Assembly (NCBI RefSeq): GCF_026168105.1
Contig: NZ_LBMW01000036.1
Location: forward strand, 20,681-84,680
Source: Streptomyces hygroscopicus
GTDB taxonomy: Bacteria; Actinomycetota; Actinomycetes; Streptomycetales; Streptomycetaceae
DNA length: 64,000 nt
Reading direction: 5' to 3'
Part shown: in pieces, positions 33,221-41,811 of the stretch
Layout of the letters: each line of letters opens with the position of its first letter
Position numbering within the stretch: the first letter of the stretch is position 1
The notes under the pieces: model-generated
What the model was told of the DNA's origin: nothing
The model's database searches: none
What the model saw: the letters and a program-made list of their open reading frames with translations, nothing else
Translations under genes and position numbers: made by a program

Positions 33221-33628
33221 CTAGGAGGTGGTCCGCTGTTCGTCGTAGCCGTCGCGCGCGGCCAGGACCTCGTCCATGTGTGTCTCGGCCCAGTCCTTGA
33301 TGGCCAGGATGACGGGCATGAGGCTCTCGCCCAGCGGGGTCAGCTGATAGTCGACGCGGACCGGTACCGAGGGGGTGACCGTGCGGGTGACCAGGCCGTC
33401 CCGCTCCAGCGTGCGCAGGGTCTGGGTGAGCATCTTCTGGCTGATGCCCGCGACGGTGGCGCCGAGCTCGCCGTAGCGGTGCGAACCGTCGGCGAGTGCG
33501 GCGAGCACCAGGCCGATCCACTTGTCGCTGATCGTGGCGAAGAGTTGGCGTGTGGGGCACTGGGCGACAAACGCGTTGTACGCCGTCTTGGCCTTCTCGC
33601 GCCGCTGAGCTGCGCTCATGGTGGCCAT
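33221..33628 (-). CDS. HxlR-family transcriptional regulator
   Basis: A 135-aa winged-helix regulator. It has the family N-terminal CPTRQLFATISDKWIGLVLAALADGSHRYGEL, recognition region ISQKMLTQTLRTLERDGLVTRTV, and PVRVDYQLTPLGESLMPVI. Cys24 aligns with the redox-active cysteine of YodB/HypR-type sensors (family knowledge), suggesting a response to quinones or oxidants. Start 33628 has AAGGAG. It lies between two inverted copies of a 58-bp element and between two quinone-reductase-like genes, so it probably represses both and itself. Confidence 0.93.
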   Translation of the reverse strand: MATMSAAQRREKAKTAYNAFVAQCPTRQLFATISDKWIGLVLAALADGSHRYGELGATVAGISQKMLTQTLRTLERDGLVTRTVTPSVPVRVDYQLTPLGESLMPVILAIKDWAETHMDEVLAARDGYDEQRTTS

Positions 33629-33640
33629 GGCACTCCTTGT

Positions 33641-33698
33641 GGTGGGGTACGCACCTTTCGGTACGTACTCGCCAAGAGAGAGTTGAGCTTCCTAGGTT
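33641..33698. promoter_or_regulatory. 58-bp regulatory element, copy B (hxlR / quinone reductase divergent promoter)
   Basis: Inverted relative of 33066-33123 (50/58 identical). The centre GTACGCACCTTTCGGTACGTAC is an imperfect dyad of GTAC-type half-sites, suited to an HxlR dimer. It lies just upstream of the hxlR start (33628) and about 100 bp ahead of the plus-strand quinone reductase (33796), so one site could control both directions. Confidence 0.75.
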
Positions 33699-33795
33699 AG
33701 TTGCACGCGCCGAGGAAGCAACGGGCCCGTTCACAACCTTCCGGCGACGAAGTCAGCCACACGGTCGCAATGCAGAAGCAGAAGCAGGAGCAGTC

Positions 33796-34725
33796 ATGCG
33801 TGCAGTCGCTGTCAGTAAGTTCGGTGGACCGGAGGCCCTGCGGGTGATCGACGCCCCGAAGCCGGAGCCGGGAGAGGGCGAGGTGCGGGTCAAGGTCCTC
33901 GCCAGTCCGGTCAACCCGGTCGACGTCTTCATCCGTTCCGGTGCGCTGGCCGATCTGCTGCCCGAGAGCGAGTATTACGTCCCGGGCGTGGACGTCGCCG
34001 GCGAGGTGGACCTCGTGGGTCCTGGAGTGAGCGGGTTCGCGGTGGGGCAGCAGGTGGTCGCCCTGGTCCCCTGGTTCGTCAACCAGGCGGGCACCTACGC
34101 CGAATACGTGGTCGTGCCGGCCGACGCCCTGGCGGCCGCGCCGCACAAGGCCGATGCGGCCGCCGCCTCCACGCTCCCGCTGAACGGGATCACGGCGTCG
34201 CTCACCCTTGACGTGGTGGAGCCCGCCGCGGGCAGGACCATCCTGGTGACCGGGGCCGCGGGCGGTGTGGGCGGCTACGCGGTGCAGCTGGCCGCCGGCC
34301 GGGGAGCCACAGTCATCGCGGTCGCGGGACCGGACGACGACGCGGCGGTGCGCTCGCTCGGTGCCCGTCATGTCGTGGCCCGGGGCGAGGACGTGGCCGA
34401 CAAGGTGAAGGCGCTGGCTCCCGAGGGGGTCGACGGTGTGGTGGACGCCGCGTCGCTGGGTGCGGCGGTGCTCCCCGCGGTGCGTGACGGCGGCCGTTTC
34501 GCGGCCGTGCTCGGCCCCGCGGCACCGGAGGCCGAGCGGGGCATCACGGTCGAGACGGTGCAGCAGGGCCCAGACGGCAAGCGGCTCGCCGCGCTGGTGT
34601 CCGAGGTCGACGCGGGGCGGCTGACGCTGCGGGTCGCCGAGAAGTTCGCACTGGCCGACGCCGCCGCCGCGCACGAGCGCTTCGGCAAGGGCGGGGTGCG
34701 CGGCCGCCTGGTCCTGCTGCCCTGA
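33796..34725 (+). CDS. NADPH:quinone reductase/zinc-independent alcohol dehydrogenase
   Basis: A 309-aa MDR enzyme. MRAVAVSKFGGPEALRVIDAPKPEPGEGEVRVKVLASPVNPVD opens the catalytic fold. YVPGVDVAGEV, the Rossmann motif TILVTGAAGGVGGYAVQLAAGRGATVIAV and the end GKGGVRGRLVLLP follow. No zinc ligands are visible. Likely function: NADPH-dependent reduction of quinones or enones, a common target of HxlR regulators. CAGGAG precedes ATG 33796. It is divergent from the hxlR gene and followed by a strong stem-loop, so it is a single-gene transcript. Confidence 0.92.
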   Translation: MRAVAVSKFGGPEALRVIDAPKPEPGEGEVRVKVLASPVNPVDVFIRSGALADLLPESEYYVPGVDVAGEVDLVGPGVSGFAVGQQVVALVPWFVNQAGTYAEYVVVPADALAAAPHKADAAAASTLPLNGITASLTLDVVEPAAGRTILVTGAAGGVGGYAVQLAAGRGATVIAVAGPDDDAAVRSLGARHVVARGEDVADKVKALAPEGVDGVVDAASLGAAVLPAVRDGGRFAAVLGPAAPEAERGITVETVQQGPDGKRLAALVSEVDAGRLTLRVAEKFALADAAAAHERFGKGGVRGRLVLLP

Positions 34726-34735
34726 ATCGTCCCTC

Positions 34736-34771
34736 CCTGGTCCGCATTCCGAATCCGGAGTGCGGACCAGG
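34736..34771 (+). terminator. Rho-independent-like stem-loop
   Basis: Arms 34736-34750 (CCTGGTCCGCATTCC) and 34757-34771 (GGAGTGCGGACCAGG) pair with one mismatch around a six-base loop. It starts 10 bp after the quinone reductase stop. Confidence 0.75.
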
Positions 34772-34905
34772 TCACGGGGCCGCCGTGTCATTCCCCCGCT
34801 GACCGGTGGCCTCGTGGCCGCCTTCCGCGGGTTCGGTGATTCCGGTTTCTTCGCTGACGGTTGCTCAGGTTTCGTAACGTGATTTCTTCATTCCTTGGTT
34901 ATTGT

Positions 34906-35814
34906 CTAAAGAGTGTTGCGGAAGTTTTGTTGATGTTCTTCGGCGGCCAGGCGAGCGGCTTCCAGGAGTGCCCGGCTCAGCTCGGAATTCGGATCCCGGA
35001 CGGCGAGAGAAGTGCGCGCCCGTAGTGGCGGTTCCGCCGGTAGGTATGTCACGAGGCTGCTCGGATTGGCCTGCACCGAACCTTCGTAGAAGATTCCCCA
35101 TGTGGGGTCCCCGACGCCGATCTCGGCGAGCGTGTTCTGCACCGTGGTGAAGGGTTTGCCGAGCAACGGCTCGAACCCGGCAGCCTGGCAGAAGCCCAGG
35201 ATCAGGTCGTAGAAGGCCGGGTTGTCGGCCCGGCTCACCAGGCGCAGCGGCAGATCCTTGAGCTCTCCCAGCCGGAGCGCCGGCCGGCTCGCGGCGGCGT
35301 GCCCGGCAGGCAGTACGACGACGAGCCGCTCCCACCAGACCGTGCTGAGCGTGAGGTCGCGGTGCTCCTGGTATATGCGGACGAAGGTGGCGTCGAGAGT
35401 GCGGTCGCGCACCTGCTGCAGCCGCAGCCACGACGGCGCCTCGTGCAGTTCGACACGGAGGTCGGGCCAGTGCTCGGCGAGATGGGCGAGCACGGAGTCG
35501 AGCCGTGTGCCGAGCCCGTCCGCCGTGCCCAGCCGCAGCAGCTTGCCGGCGCCCGCGCCTTCGTTGCGCGCGATCTCCAGTGCGCGGTCCGCGGCGGCCA
35601 GCAGGGCGCGCGCCTCCGGGAGCAGGCGCAGCCCGGTGCCGGTCAGGCTGACGGGCCGGGTGGTGCGGTCGAAGAGCGCGGCGCCCACCTCCCGCTCCAG
35701 GCGCTGGATCTGCAGGGTGACGGTCGGCTGCACGATACGAAGTCGCTCACTGGCCCTCCGGAAGCTCGACTCCTCCGCCACTGTGACGAAACACCTGAGC
35801 TGCCTCAATTCCAC
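34906..35814 (-). CDS. LysR-family transcriptional regulator
   Basis: A 302-aa LTTR. The N-terminal helix-turn-helix is VELRQLRCFVTVAEESSFRRASERLRIVQPTVTLQIQRLEREVGAALF. The effector domain (about 90-295) includes LRLGTADGLGTRL and LVVVLPAGHAA. GTG 35814 was chosen because the family starts there and GGGGGG precedes it; ATG 35868 would add a non-conserved extension and would lie across the palindromic box. It is divergent from the large PKS operon and is a likely regulator of it (inference). Confidence 0.9.
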   Translation of the reverse strand: MELRQLRCFVTVAEESSFRRASERLRIVQPTVTLQIQRLEREVGAALFDRTTRPVSLTGTGLRLLPEARALLAAADRALEIARNEGAGAGKLLRLGTADGLGTRLDSVLAHLAEHWPDLRVELHEAPSWLRLQQVRDRTLDATFVRIYQEHRDLTLSTVWWERLVVVLPAGHAAASRPALRLGELKDLPLRLVSRADNPAFYDLILGFCQAAGFEPLLGKPFTTVQNTLAEIGVGDPTWGIFYEGSVQANPSSLVTYLPAEPPLRARTSLAVRDPNSELSRALLEAARLAAEEHQQNFRNTL

Positions 35815-35848
35815 GTCGGTGCCCCCCGTATGCTGCGATCGTGAATCG

Positions 35849-35863
35849 CTATCGAGTCGATAG
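35849..35863. promoter_or_regulatory. LysR-type box (T-N11-A palindrome)
   Basis: CTATCGA-G-TCGATAG is a perfect palindrome containing T-N11-A, the hallmark of LysR binding sites. It lies 35 bp upstream of the LysR start and 200 bp upstream of the PKS start. Confidence 0.7.
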
Positions 35864-36064
35864 TACATTCACTGTTGGACAGATGATGCTTCTCCTGTTG
35901 ACTATTCGAGCGGCAGCCGAATCCGGTCAATTTGTTAATAGCCTGTGAACGGCCGCCGTCCCTGGTTTCGGTACGCGATGCCGCGTGTCCCGGGTTTCTG
36001 TATGCGCCACCTAATTCTGCGTCCGCCCGCCGTACGCCCGTGGCTGTATGAGGAGAGAGCAGAC

Positions 36065-39000
36065 ATGACTGCCCGTACTAGGCGAGACACGAAGAACCAC
36101 AAGAGCGGAAGTCAATATTCCTCGGTCCGGTCCTCCGGGGTCCGGTCCTCCGGTCGATCCTCCGGCCCTGACGCCATCGCCGTGATCGGAATGAGCTGCC
36201 GGGTCCCGGGGGCACACGGGGTCGACGACTTCTGGAACCTTCTGTCCGAAGGCGTCGACGCGGTCCAGGACATCCCCGCAGACCGCTTCGACGTGGACGG
36301 CCTGCACAACCCAACTCCCGGAACACCGGGGGCGATCATCAGCCGCCGCGGCGGATTCCTGGAGAACATCGACCAGTTCGACGCCGGTTTCTTCGGTATA
36401 TCGCCCCGCGAGGCCGACTCCATGGACCCGCAGCAGCGTCTTCTCCTGGAGTGCGCCTGGGAGGCGCTCGAGGACGCCGGTGTCCCCCAGCGGCGGGGCG
36501 CCGGCCACAACACGGGAGTGTTCGTCGGGGCCGACAGCTCCAACTACTGGGAGCTGCAGCACCGCGACAACCCCGACATCTACGGGGTGCTGGGCGGGGG
36601 CGCGCGCTCAGGACTGTCCGGACGGCTCTCGTTCGCCCTCGACGCGCGCGGCCCCAGCGTCACGCTCGACGCGGCCTGCGCCTCCTCCCTGGTCGCCGTG
36701 CACATGGCTTGCCAGAGCCTGCGCGCAGGTGAGTCCGGCATGGCCATCGCGGCCGGTGTCCATATGATCCTCGCCCCTTGGGAGAGCATCGCGTTCTCGG
36801 CCGCCGGGATGCTGTCCGAGGACGGCCGCTGCGGCTTCGGGGACGCGTCGGCGAACGGCTTCGTGCGCAGCGAGGCGGTCGGGGTCGTCGTGCTCAAGCC
36901 GCTGGAGCGAGCGCTCGCCGACGGAGACCCGGTCCGCGCCGTCATCCGGGGCAGCGCGACCTCCAACGACGGAGTGGGCAGCGGCCTTCTGATGTCGCCG
37001 GCGGTGGACGGCCAGATCCGGATGCTCAGCCGTGCCTACGCCGACGCCGGGATCAGCCCCGGTGACGTGGACTTCGTGGAGGCGCACGGCACCGGCACCC
37101 AGGCCGGCGACCCGGTGGAGCTCACCGCCCTGGACCAGGTTCTTTCCCAGGGGCGCCGCAAGGGGAGCAAGGCCTGGGTCGGTTCGGCCAAGACCAACAT
37201 CGGTCACGCCGAGGCGGCGGCCGGAGTGATCGGCCTCATCAAGGCCGTGCTCTCCATGCAGCACCGTACGGTCCCCGCGGTCCTGCACCACCACCATCCC
37301 AATCCGAAGATCCCGTGGGACGACCTCGCCCTCGCCGTGCCCCGCATCGGGCAGCCACTTGACGAGGACCGCCAACTCATCGCCGGGGTGAGCGCGTTCG
37401 GGGTGACGGGCACCAACGCCCATGTTGTTCTCACCACCCCCGAACCGCGGCCGGAGCCCGGAGTGCTCCTCGCCGACGAGGCGGTCGCCGAGCAGGGGGA
37501 CGCCCACGTCCTCGTGCTCTCCGCCCGCTCCGCCGACGCGCTGCGCGACCTGGTCCGCTTCTACCTCGCCTATCTCGGGCCCGGCGGACCGGGGCGCGAG
37601 CACGCACTGCGGGACATCTGCTACACCGCCGCCCAGCGGCGCACCCACCACGAGTACCGCCTTGCTGTCGTGGGGGACGGCCACGACACGATCGCCGACG
37701 CCTTGCGCTCGTCGCTGCACAACGGCCCCGAGGTACGGGCCGCCGTACGCCCCGGCATCGCCTTCGTCTTCCCCGGGCAGGGCTCCCAGTGGAGCGGTAT
37801 GGGCCGTGAACTGCTCGAGGTGTCACCGGCGTTCAGGGCCGCGATCCACCGCTGCGACGACGCGATCCGCGCCGAGGCGGGCTGGTCCCTCCTGGAGAAG
37901 CTGGCGGATCCGGACACCGTGTGGGAGGGCATCGACCTGGTGCAGCCCGCGCTGTGGGCCATGGAGGTCGCCCTCGCGGAGACCTGGAAGGCGTGGGGCG
38001 TCGAGCCCTCGACGGTCATCGGGCACAGCATGGGCGAGGCGGCCGCGGCCTGTGTGGCCGGGGCGCTCAGCCTGGAGGACGGCGCAGCGGTGATCTGCCG
38101 GCGCAGCAGGCTGATGAAGCGGGTGGCCGGCAACGGCGCCATGGCGGTGGTCGAACTGGACGCCGGGCGGGCCGCGGCACTGGCGGCGGAGACGCACGGC
38201 GTCTCGGTCGCGGCGTTCAACAGCCCCGGAAGCACGGTGCTCGCCGGGAACGCCGCGGAACTCGACTCCATCAGGGAGCGGCTCGAGGCGCAGGAGATCT
38301 TCTGCCGTCTCGTCCACGTGGATGTGGCCTCGCACAGCGCGCAGGTCGATCCGCTGCTCGACGACCTCAAGGCCGAACTGGCTCCCCTGGCACCGCGCAC
38401 GGTCACGACGGCGCTGCACTCCACCGTGCTCGACGAGCGCGTCGACGGCCGGGAACTGGACGCCTCCTACTGGGTTCGCAACCTGCGCGAGCCCGTGCGC
38501 TTCGTCCAGGCGGTCGAGGCCGTACGTGCCACCACCGCCACGGCGTTCGTCGAGATCAGCCCGCACCCGGTCCTCGGCCACTCCGTGCAGGAGACCGTCC
38601 GCGACTCCACCTCCAGTGCCCACACCTCGCTGCGCAGGAAGCAGCCCGAGCGAGAGGCCATGCTCACCACCTGGGCCCGCCTGTACGAACTCGGCGCCGC
38701 CGTCGACCCCAGCGGCCTCTATCCCGGCGGACGGTACGTCGCGCTGCCGCAGTACCCGTGGCAGCGCGAGCGCTACTGGATCGCGGGTGAGACGGCCGCA
38801 CCGAGCCCCTCCGCGACGATCCTGGAACTCGACCCGAGCGCCGAGCGCTATCTCGTCGAGCACCGGATCAGGGGGGTGGCCGTGGTGCCGGGCACCGCCC
38901 TGATCGACGCCGTGCGCACCGCGTGGGCCCGGCAGTACGGCACGGGGCCCGTCCTGCTCGAGGACGTCTTCTTCAGCGAAGGGCTGACCGTCCAGGAGTC

Positions 39001-40327
39001 CTTGCCCGTACGGCTGCGCATCACCCTCGCTCCGGACGCCGCGGGCGAGGCCCGCAGCGCCCGGTTCGCCGTCGCCTCCCAGCCGTTGACCGGTACGCCG
39101 GAAGGTCACTGGACCACGCACTGCACGGGCCGGGTCCGCGAAGCCGGGGCGGCGGCGCCTGCCGGGGAAGGGCTCGACGCCGTGCGGCGGCGCTGCGTCA
39201 CCGAGTGGGAGCCGGCCGGCTTCTACCGGGCGGCCGCCGGGGCCGGCGCCGACTGGGGACCCGCGAACCAGGCGGTGCGCACGCTGTGGACCGGCACGGG
39301 AGAGGCTCTCGCGCTGGTGCGCCTGCCCGACGGACTCCCGCTGGGGCGGGACGCCGTGCACCCCGCCCTCCTGGAAGCCGCCGCGCAGCCGCTGCTCGCC
39401 GTGCTGGAGGCGACGGCACCGTTCGTCGCGACCTCCATCGACCAGGTCCACCTGGTCCGTGACGCCGCCGAGGTGTGGAGCCACGCCCGGATCCGCGCCG
39501 CGGACCCGGACGGCACCGTCGTGGCCGACGTGGTGCTCCTCGACGAGGGGCACCACGTCGTCGCCCGGATGGAAGGTCTGCGACTGCTTCTGCTGGGGAC
39601 CCCGGCAGGCCCCGCCGTCCCGAAGGACGACGCGGCGCCGTCCTACCGGTCCACTCCTGCCCGACCCGGGGCGGCGGGTGCCCCGCACCACATCACCGAG
39701 CCCGAGGGAGTACCCATCGTGGAGATCACCGGAGAGATACACATCCGCGACGCGCAGCAGCGTCTCGTCGTCGAACTCAGCGGAAGCCTGCGCGTAGGTA
39801 CCCCGGCCGCGCAGCCGGGCCCGGGGGCGCCGGCCGCGACCATGGGCGTGACGCAGCAGCCCGCCGCCCCGGCCGGCGGCCAGGCACCCGCCCTCACCGC
39901 CGCGCCCCCGGCGGAGACCGACGCCCTCACCCGGATCGCGCCGCCCGTGCGCACCACCCCCTTCGCAGCGCCGACCGCACCCGAGGCGGCCCCCTCCCTG
40001 AACGGCAGCGGCGGTACCCGCCAGGCGGTGCAGACCCGGCCCGCCGCCGCGCCCGCCCCGGCGGCGGGCACCGCCGAGGAGCCCACGACCGCACCCGGGG
40101 AGCAGATCCTCGCCGAGGTGTCCCGGGTGCTGCGGCTGCCCGTGAGCCGCCTCGAGACGTCCCGGTCCCTCACCGACCAGGGCCTGGACTCGCTCATGGC
40201 GCTGGAACTGAAGAACCGTCTGCAGCAGGCCTCCGGAGGCTCAGTGACGGTACGTCAGATTCTTGACGCCGAATCGGTCGACGCCCTTGTGCGCGACCTC
40301 ACGGCGGAGGGGAAGACCCAGCCGTGA
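36065..40327 (+). CDS. Type I polyketide synthase, KS-AT-DH-ACP
   Basis: A 1420-aa single-module PKS. KS about 35-455: LDAACASSLVA (Cys205), EAHGTGTQAGDP and KTNIGHAEAAAG give the Cys-His-His triad. AT about 570-870: FVFPGQGSQWSGMG and GHSMGEAAAA; the selectivity motif is VASHS, closer to methylmalonyl YASHS than malonyl HAFHS. DH about 925-1190: HRIRGVAVVPG, but the second catalytic motif reads HPALLEAAAQ with Glu for the usual Asp. A long Ala/Pro linker follows, then ACP about 1346-1420 with Ser1376 in LDSLMAL. There is no KR, ER or TE. The start at 36065 has AGGAGAG; its leader has SSGVRSSGRSSG repeats. A DH without KR implies a trans ketoreductase, possibly the SDR at 43105. Iterative or single use is not decidable. 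Confidence 0.95.
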   Translation: MTARTRRDTKNHKSGSQYSSVRSSGVRSSGRSSGPDAIAVIGMSCRVPGAHGVDDFWNLLSEGVDAVQDIPADRFDVDGLHNPTPGTPGAIISRRGGFLENIDQFDAGFFGISPREADSMDPQQRLLLECAWEALEDAGVPQRRGAGHNTGVFVGADSSNYWELQHRDNPDIYGVLGGGARSGLSGRLSFALDARGPSVTLDAACASSLVAVHMACQSLRAGESGMAIAAGVHMILAPWESIAFSAAGMLSEDGRCGFGDASANGFVRSEAVGVVVLKPLERALADGDPVRAVIRGSATSNDGVGSGLLMSPAVDGQIRMLSRAYADAGISPGDVDFVEAHGTGTQAGDPVELTALDQVLSQGRRKGSKAWVGSAKTNIGHAEAAAGVIGLIKAVLSMQHRTVPAVLHHHHPNPKIPWDDLALAVPRIGQPLDEDRQLIAGVSAFGVTGTNAHVVLTTPEPRPEPGVLLADEAVAEQGDAHVLVLSARSADALRDLVRFYLAYLGPGGPGREHALRDICYTAAQRRTHHEYRLAVVGDGHDTIADALRSSLHNGPEVRAAVRPGIAFVFPGQGSQWSGMGRELLEVSPAFRAAIHRCDDAIRAEAGWSLLEKLADPDTVWEGIDLVQPALWAMEVALAETWKAWGVEPSTVIGHSMGEAAAACVAGALSLEDGAAVICRRSRLMKRVAGNGAMAVVELDAGRAAALAAETHGVSVAAFNSPGSTVLAGNAAELDSIRERLEAQEIFCRLVHVDVASHSAQVDPLLDDLKAELAPLAPRTVTTALHSTVLDERVDGRELDASYWVRNLREPVRFVQAVEAVRATTATAFVEISPHPVLGHSVQETVRDSTSSAHTSLRRKQPEREAMLTTWARLYELGAAVDPSGLYPGGRYVALPQYPWQRERYWIAGETAAPSPSATILELDPSAERYLVEHRIRGVAVVPGTALIDAVRTAWARQYGTGPVLLEDVFFSEGLTVQESLPVRLRITLAPDAAGEARSARFAVASQPLTGTPEGHWTTHCTGRVREAGAAAPAGEGLDAVRRRCVTEWEPAGFYRAAAGAGADWGPANQAVRTLWTGTGEALALVRLPDGLPLGRDAVHPALLEAAAQPLLAVLEATAPFVATSIDQVHLVRDAAEVWSHARIRAADPDGTVVADVVLLDEGHHVVARMEGLRLLLLGTPAGPAVPKDDAAPSYRSTPARPGAAGAPHHITEPEGVPIVEITGEIHIRDAQQRLVVELSGSLRVGTPAAQPGPGAPAATMGVTQQPAAPAGGQAPALTAAPPAETDALTRIAPPVRTTPFAAPTAPEAAPSLNGSGGTRQAVQTRPAAAPAPAAGTAEEPTTAPGEQILAEVSRVLRLPVSRLETSRSLTDQGLDSLMALELKNRLQQASGGSVTVRQILDAESVDALVRDLTAEGKTQP

Positions 40328-41763
40328 CCGAAGCGGCGGTGCGGCAGGGGCGGGGCCTGTTCGTCGGGGTGCTCATCGGTGTCCAGTTCATGGTGTCCCT
40401 CGACGCGACGATCGTGAACGTCGCCCTCCCCTCCGTCCAAAAGGATCTCGGTATGACACCGGCGTCCCTCGGCTGGGTCGTCAACGCCTACGCGCTCTCC
40501 TTCGGCGGGCTGCTGCTGCTCGGCGCCCGCCTCGGGGACACCCTCGGACGCAGGCGCGTACTGGTGGCGGGCGCCGTGGTGTTCGCCCTGTCCTCCCTGG
40601 GGTGCGGCCTCGCCGCCGGGCCGGGGCAGCTGCTGGCCGCACGGGCCGTCCAGGGATGCGGCGCGGCTCTCATGTCGCCCGTCGCCATGGCCATCGTCAT
40701 CGCCACCCTGGACGGCCGCGAACGGCACCGGGCCCTCGGCCTGTGGGGCGCGATGTCGGGCCTGGCAGGCGGACTCGGCATGCTGGCCGGGGGAGTGCTC
40801 GGCCTGTTCTCCTGGCGCTGGAACTTCCTGGTCAATGTGCCGATCTGCGCGGCGCTGGTACCGCTGGCGCTGCGCCGGGTCCCGGAGAGCAGGGTGGCGC
40901 GCGCCGGCCGCCCGGACGTGCTGGGCGCGCTGCTGAGCACCGCCGGTCTCGCGCTCCTGGTGTTCGCGGTCGTCCGGACCAGGGAGGTGGGCTGGGGCGC
41001 GCCGGCCGCGCTCGTACCGCTGGCACTCGCGGCGGCACTGCTGACCGGCTTCGTCCTGTGGCAACGACGGGCCTTGGACCCGATCGTGCCGCTGAGGATC
41101 TTTCGGCTGCGTACCGTGTCCGTCGGCAACGCGGTCACCGCCCTCACCGGCGGCGCCGGGCAGGTGACGTACTTCTTCGTCACGGTCTACGCCCAACAGG
41201 TCCTCGGCTTCTCCTCGTTGGCTTCGGGTCTGGTCTTCCTGCCGATCAGCGCCGCTATCTTCCTGACCTCCACCAGAGCCTCCGGCCTGATCCAGTTGAT
41301 GGGGCTGAGGCACAGTCTGATGGCCGGACTGGCGCTGTCGGCGGTGTCCCTGGTCTGGCTCGCCCGCACACCGCCCGACGGCAGCTACGCCCGCGATCTG
41401 CTCATCCCTTCCGTGCTGTGGGGTCTGGGCTGGGGGCTCGCCCAGGCCGCCTCGTTCATCACCCCCGCCCGCGGCGTCGAAGCCGAGCTCGCGGGCACCG
41501 CATCGGGCCTCATCGCGACCACGTACCGGGTCGGCGGGGCCGCCTGCCTGGCGGTCATGATCACGATCGCCTCCGGACGGGCGGGCGAGCGCGGCACCGC
41601 CGTCCTCTCGGCACCGGCTATGGGGCACGCCCTGCTCGGCGGCGCCGCGGTCTGTCTGCTCGGTCTGCTGCTGACCTCGCTGCTGCCCCGCGATACCGAC
41701 GACGCCCCCCAGGCCGCGCCCGTCACCGGCGCCGCCACCACGAGTCAGTCACGCCGGCTGTGA
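40324..41763 (+). CDS. DHA2-type MFS exporter
   Basis: A 479-aa transporter with about 14 hydrophobic helices. It has the EmrB/QacA start GVLIGVQFMVSLDATIVNVALPSVQKDLGM, the loop GARLGDTLGRRRVL and motif C GLAGGLGMLAGGVLG. GTG 40324 overlaps the PKS stop by 4 bp (GTGA), proving tight coupling with the PKS. It probably exports the product or an intermediate and may provide self-resistance. Confidence 0.94.
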   Translation: MTEAAVRQGRGLFVGVLIGVQFMVSLDATIVNVALPSVQKDLGMTPASLGWVVNAYALSFGGLLLLGARLGDTLGRRRVLVAGAVVFALSSLGCGLAAGPGQLLAARAVQGCGAALMSPVAMAIVIATLDGRERHRALGLWGAMSGLAGGLGMLAGGVLGLFSWRWNFLVNVPICAALVPLALRRVPESRVARAGRPDVLGALLSTAGLALLVFAVVRTREVGWGAPAALVPLALAAALLTGFVLWQRRALDPIVPLRIFRLRTVSVGNAVTALTGGAGQVTYFFVTVYAQQVLGFSSLASGLVFLPISAAIFLTSTRASGLIQLMGLRHSLMAGLALSAVSLVWLARTPPDGSYARDLLIPSVLWGLGWGLAQAASFITPARGVEAELAGTASGLIATTYRVGGAACLAVMITIASGRAGERGTAVLSAPAMGHALLGGAAVCLLGLLLTSLLPRDTDDAPQAAPVTGAATTSQSRRL

Positions 41764-41811
41764 CAGTCCGTGCGACGGACGGCCACGGCACTTCACGGAG
41801 AGAGACCTGCG

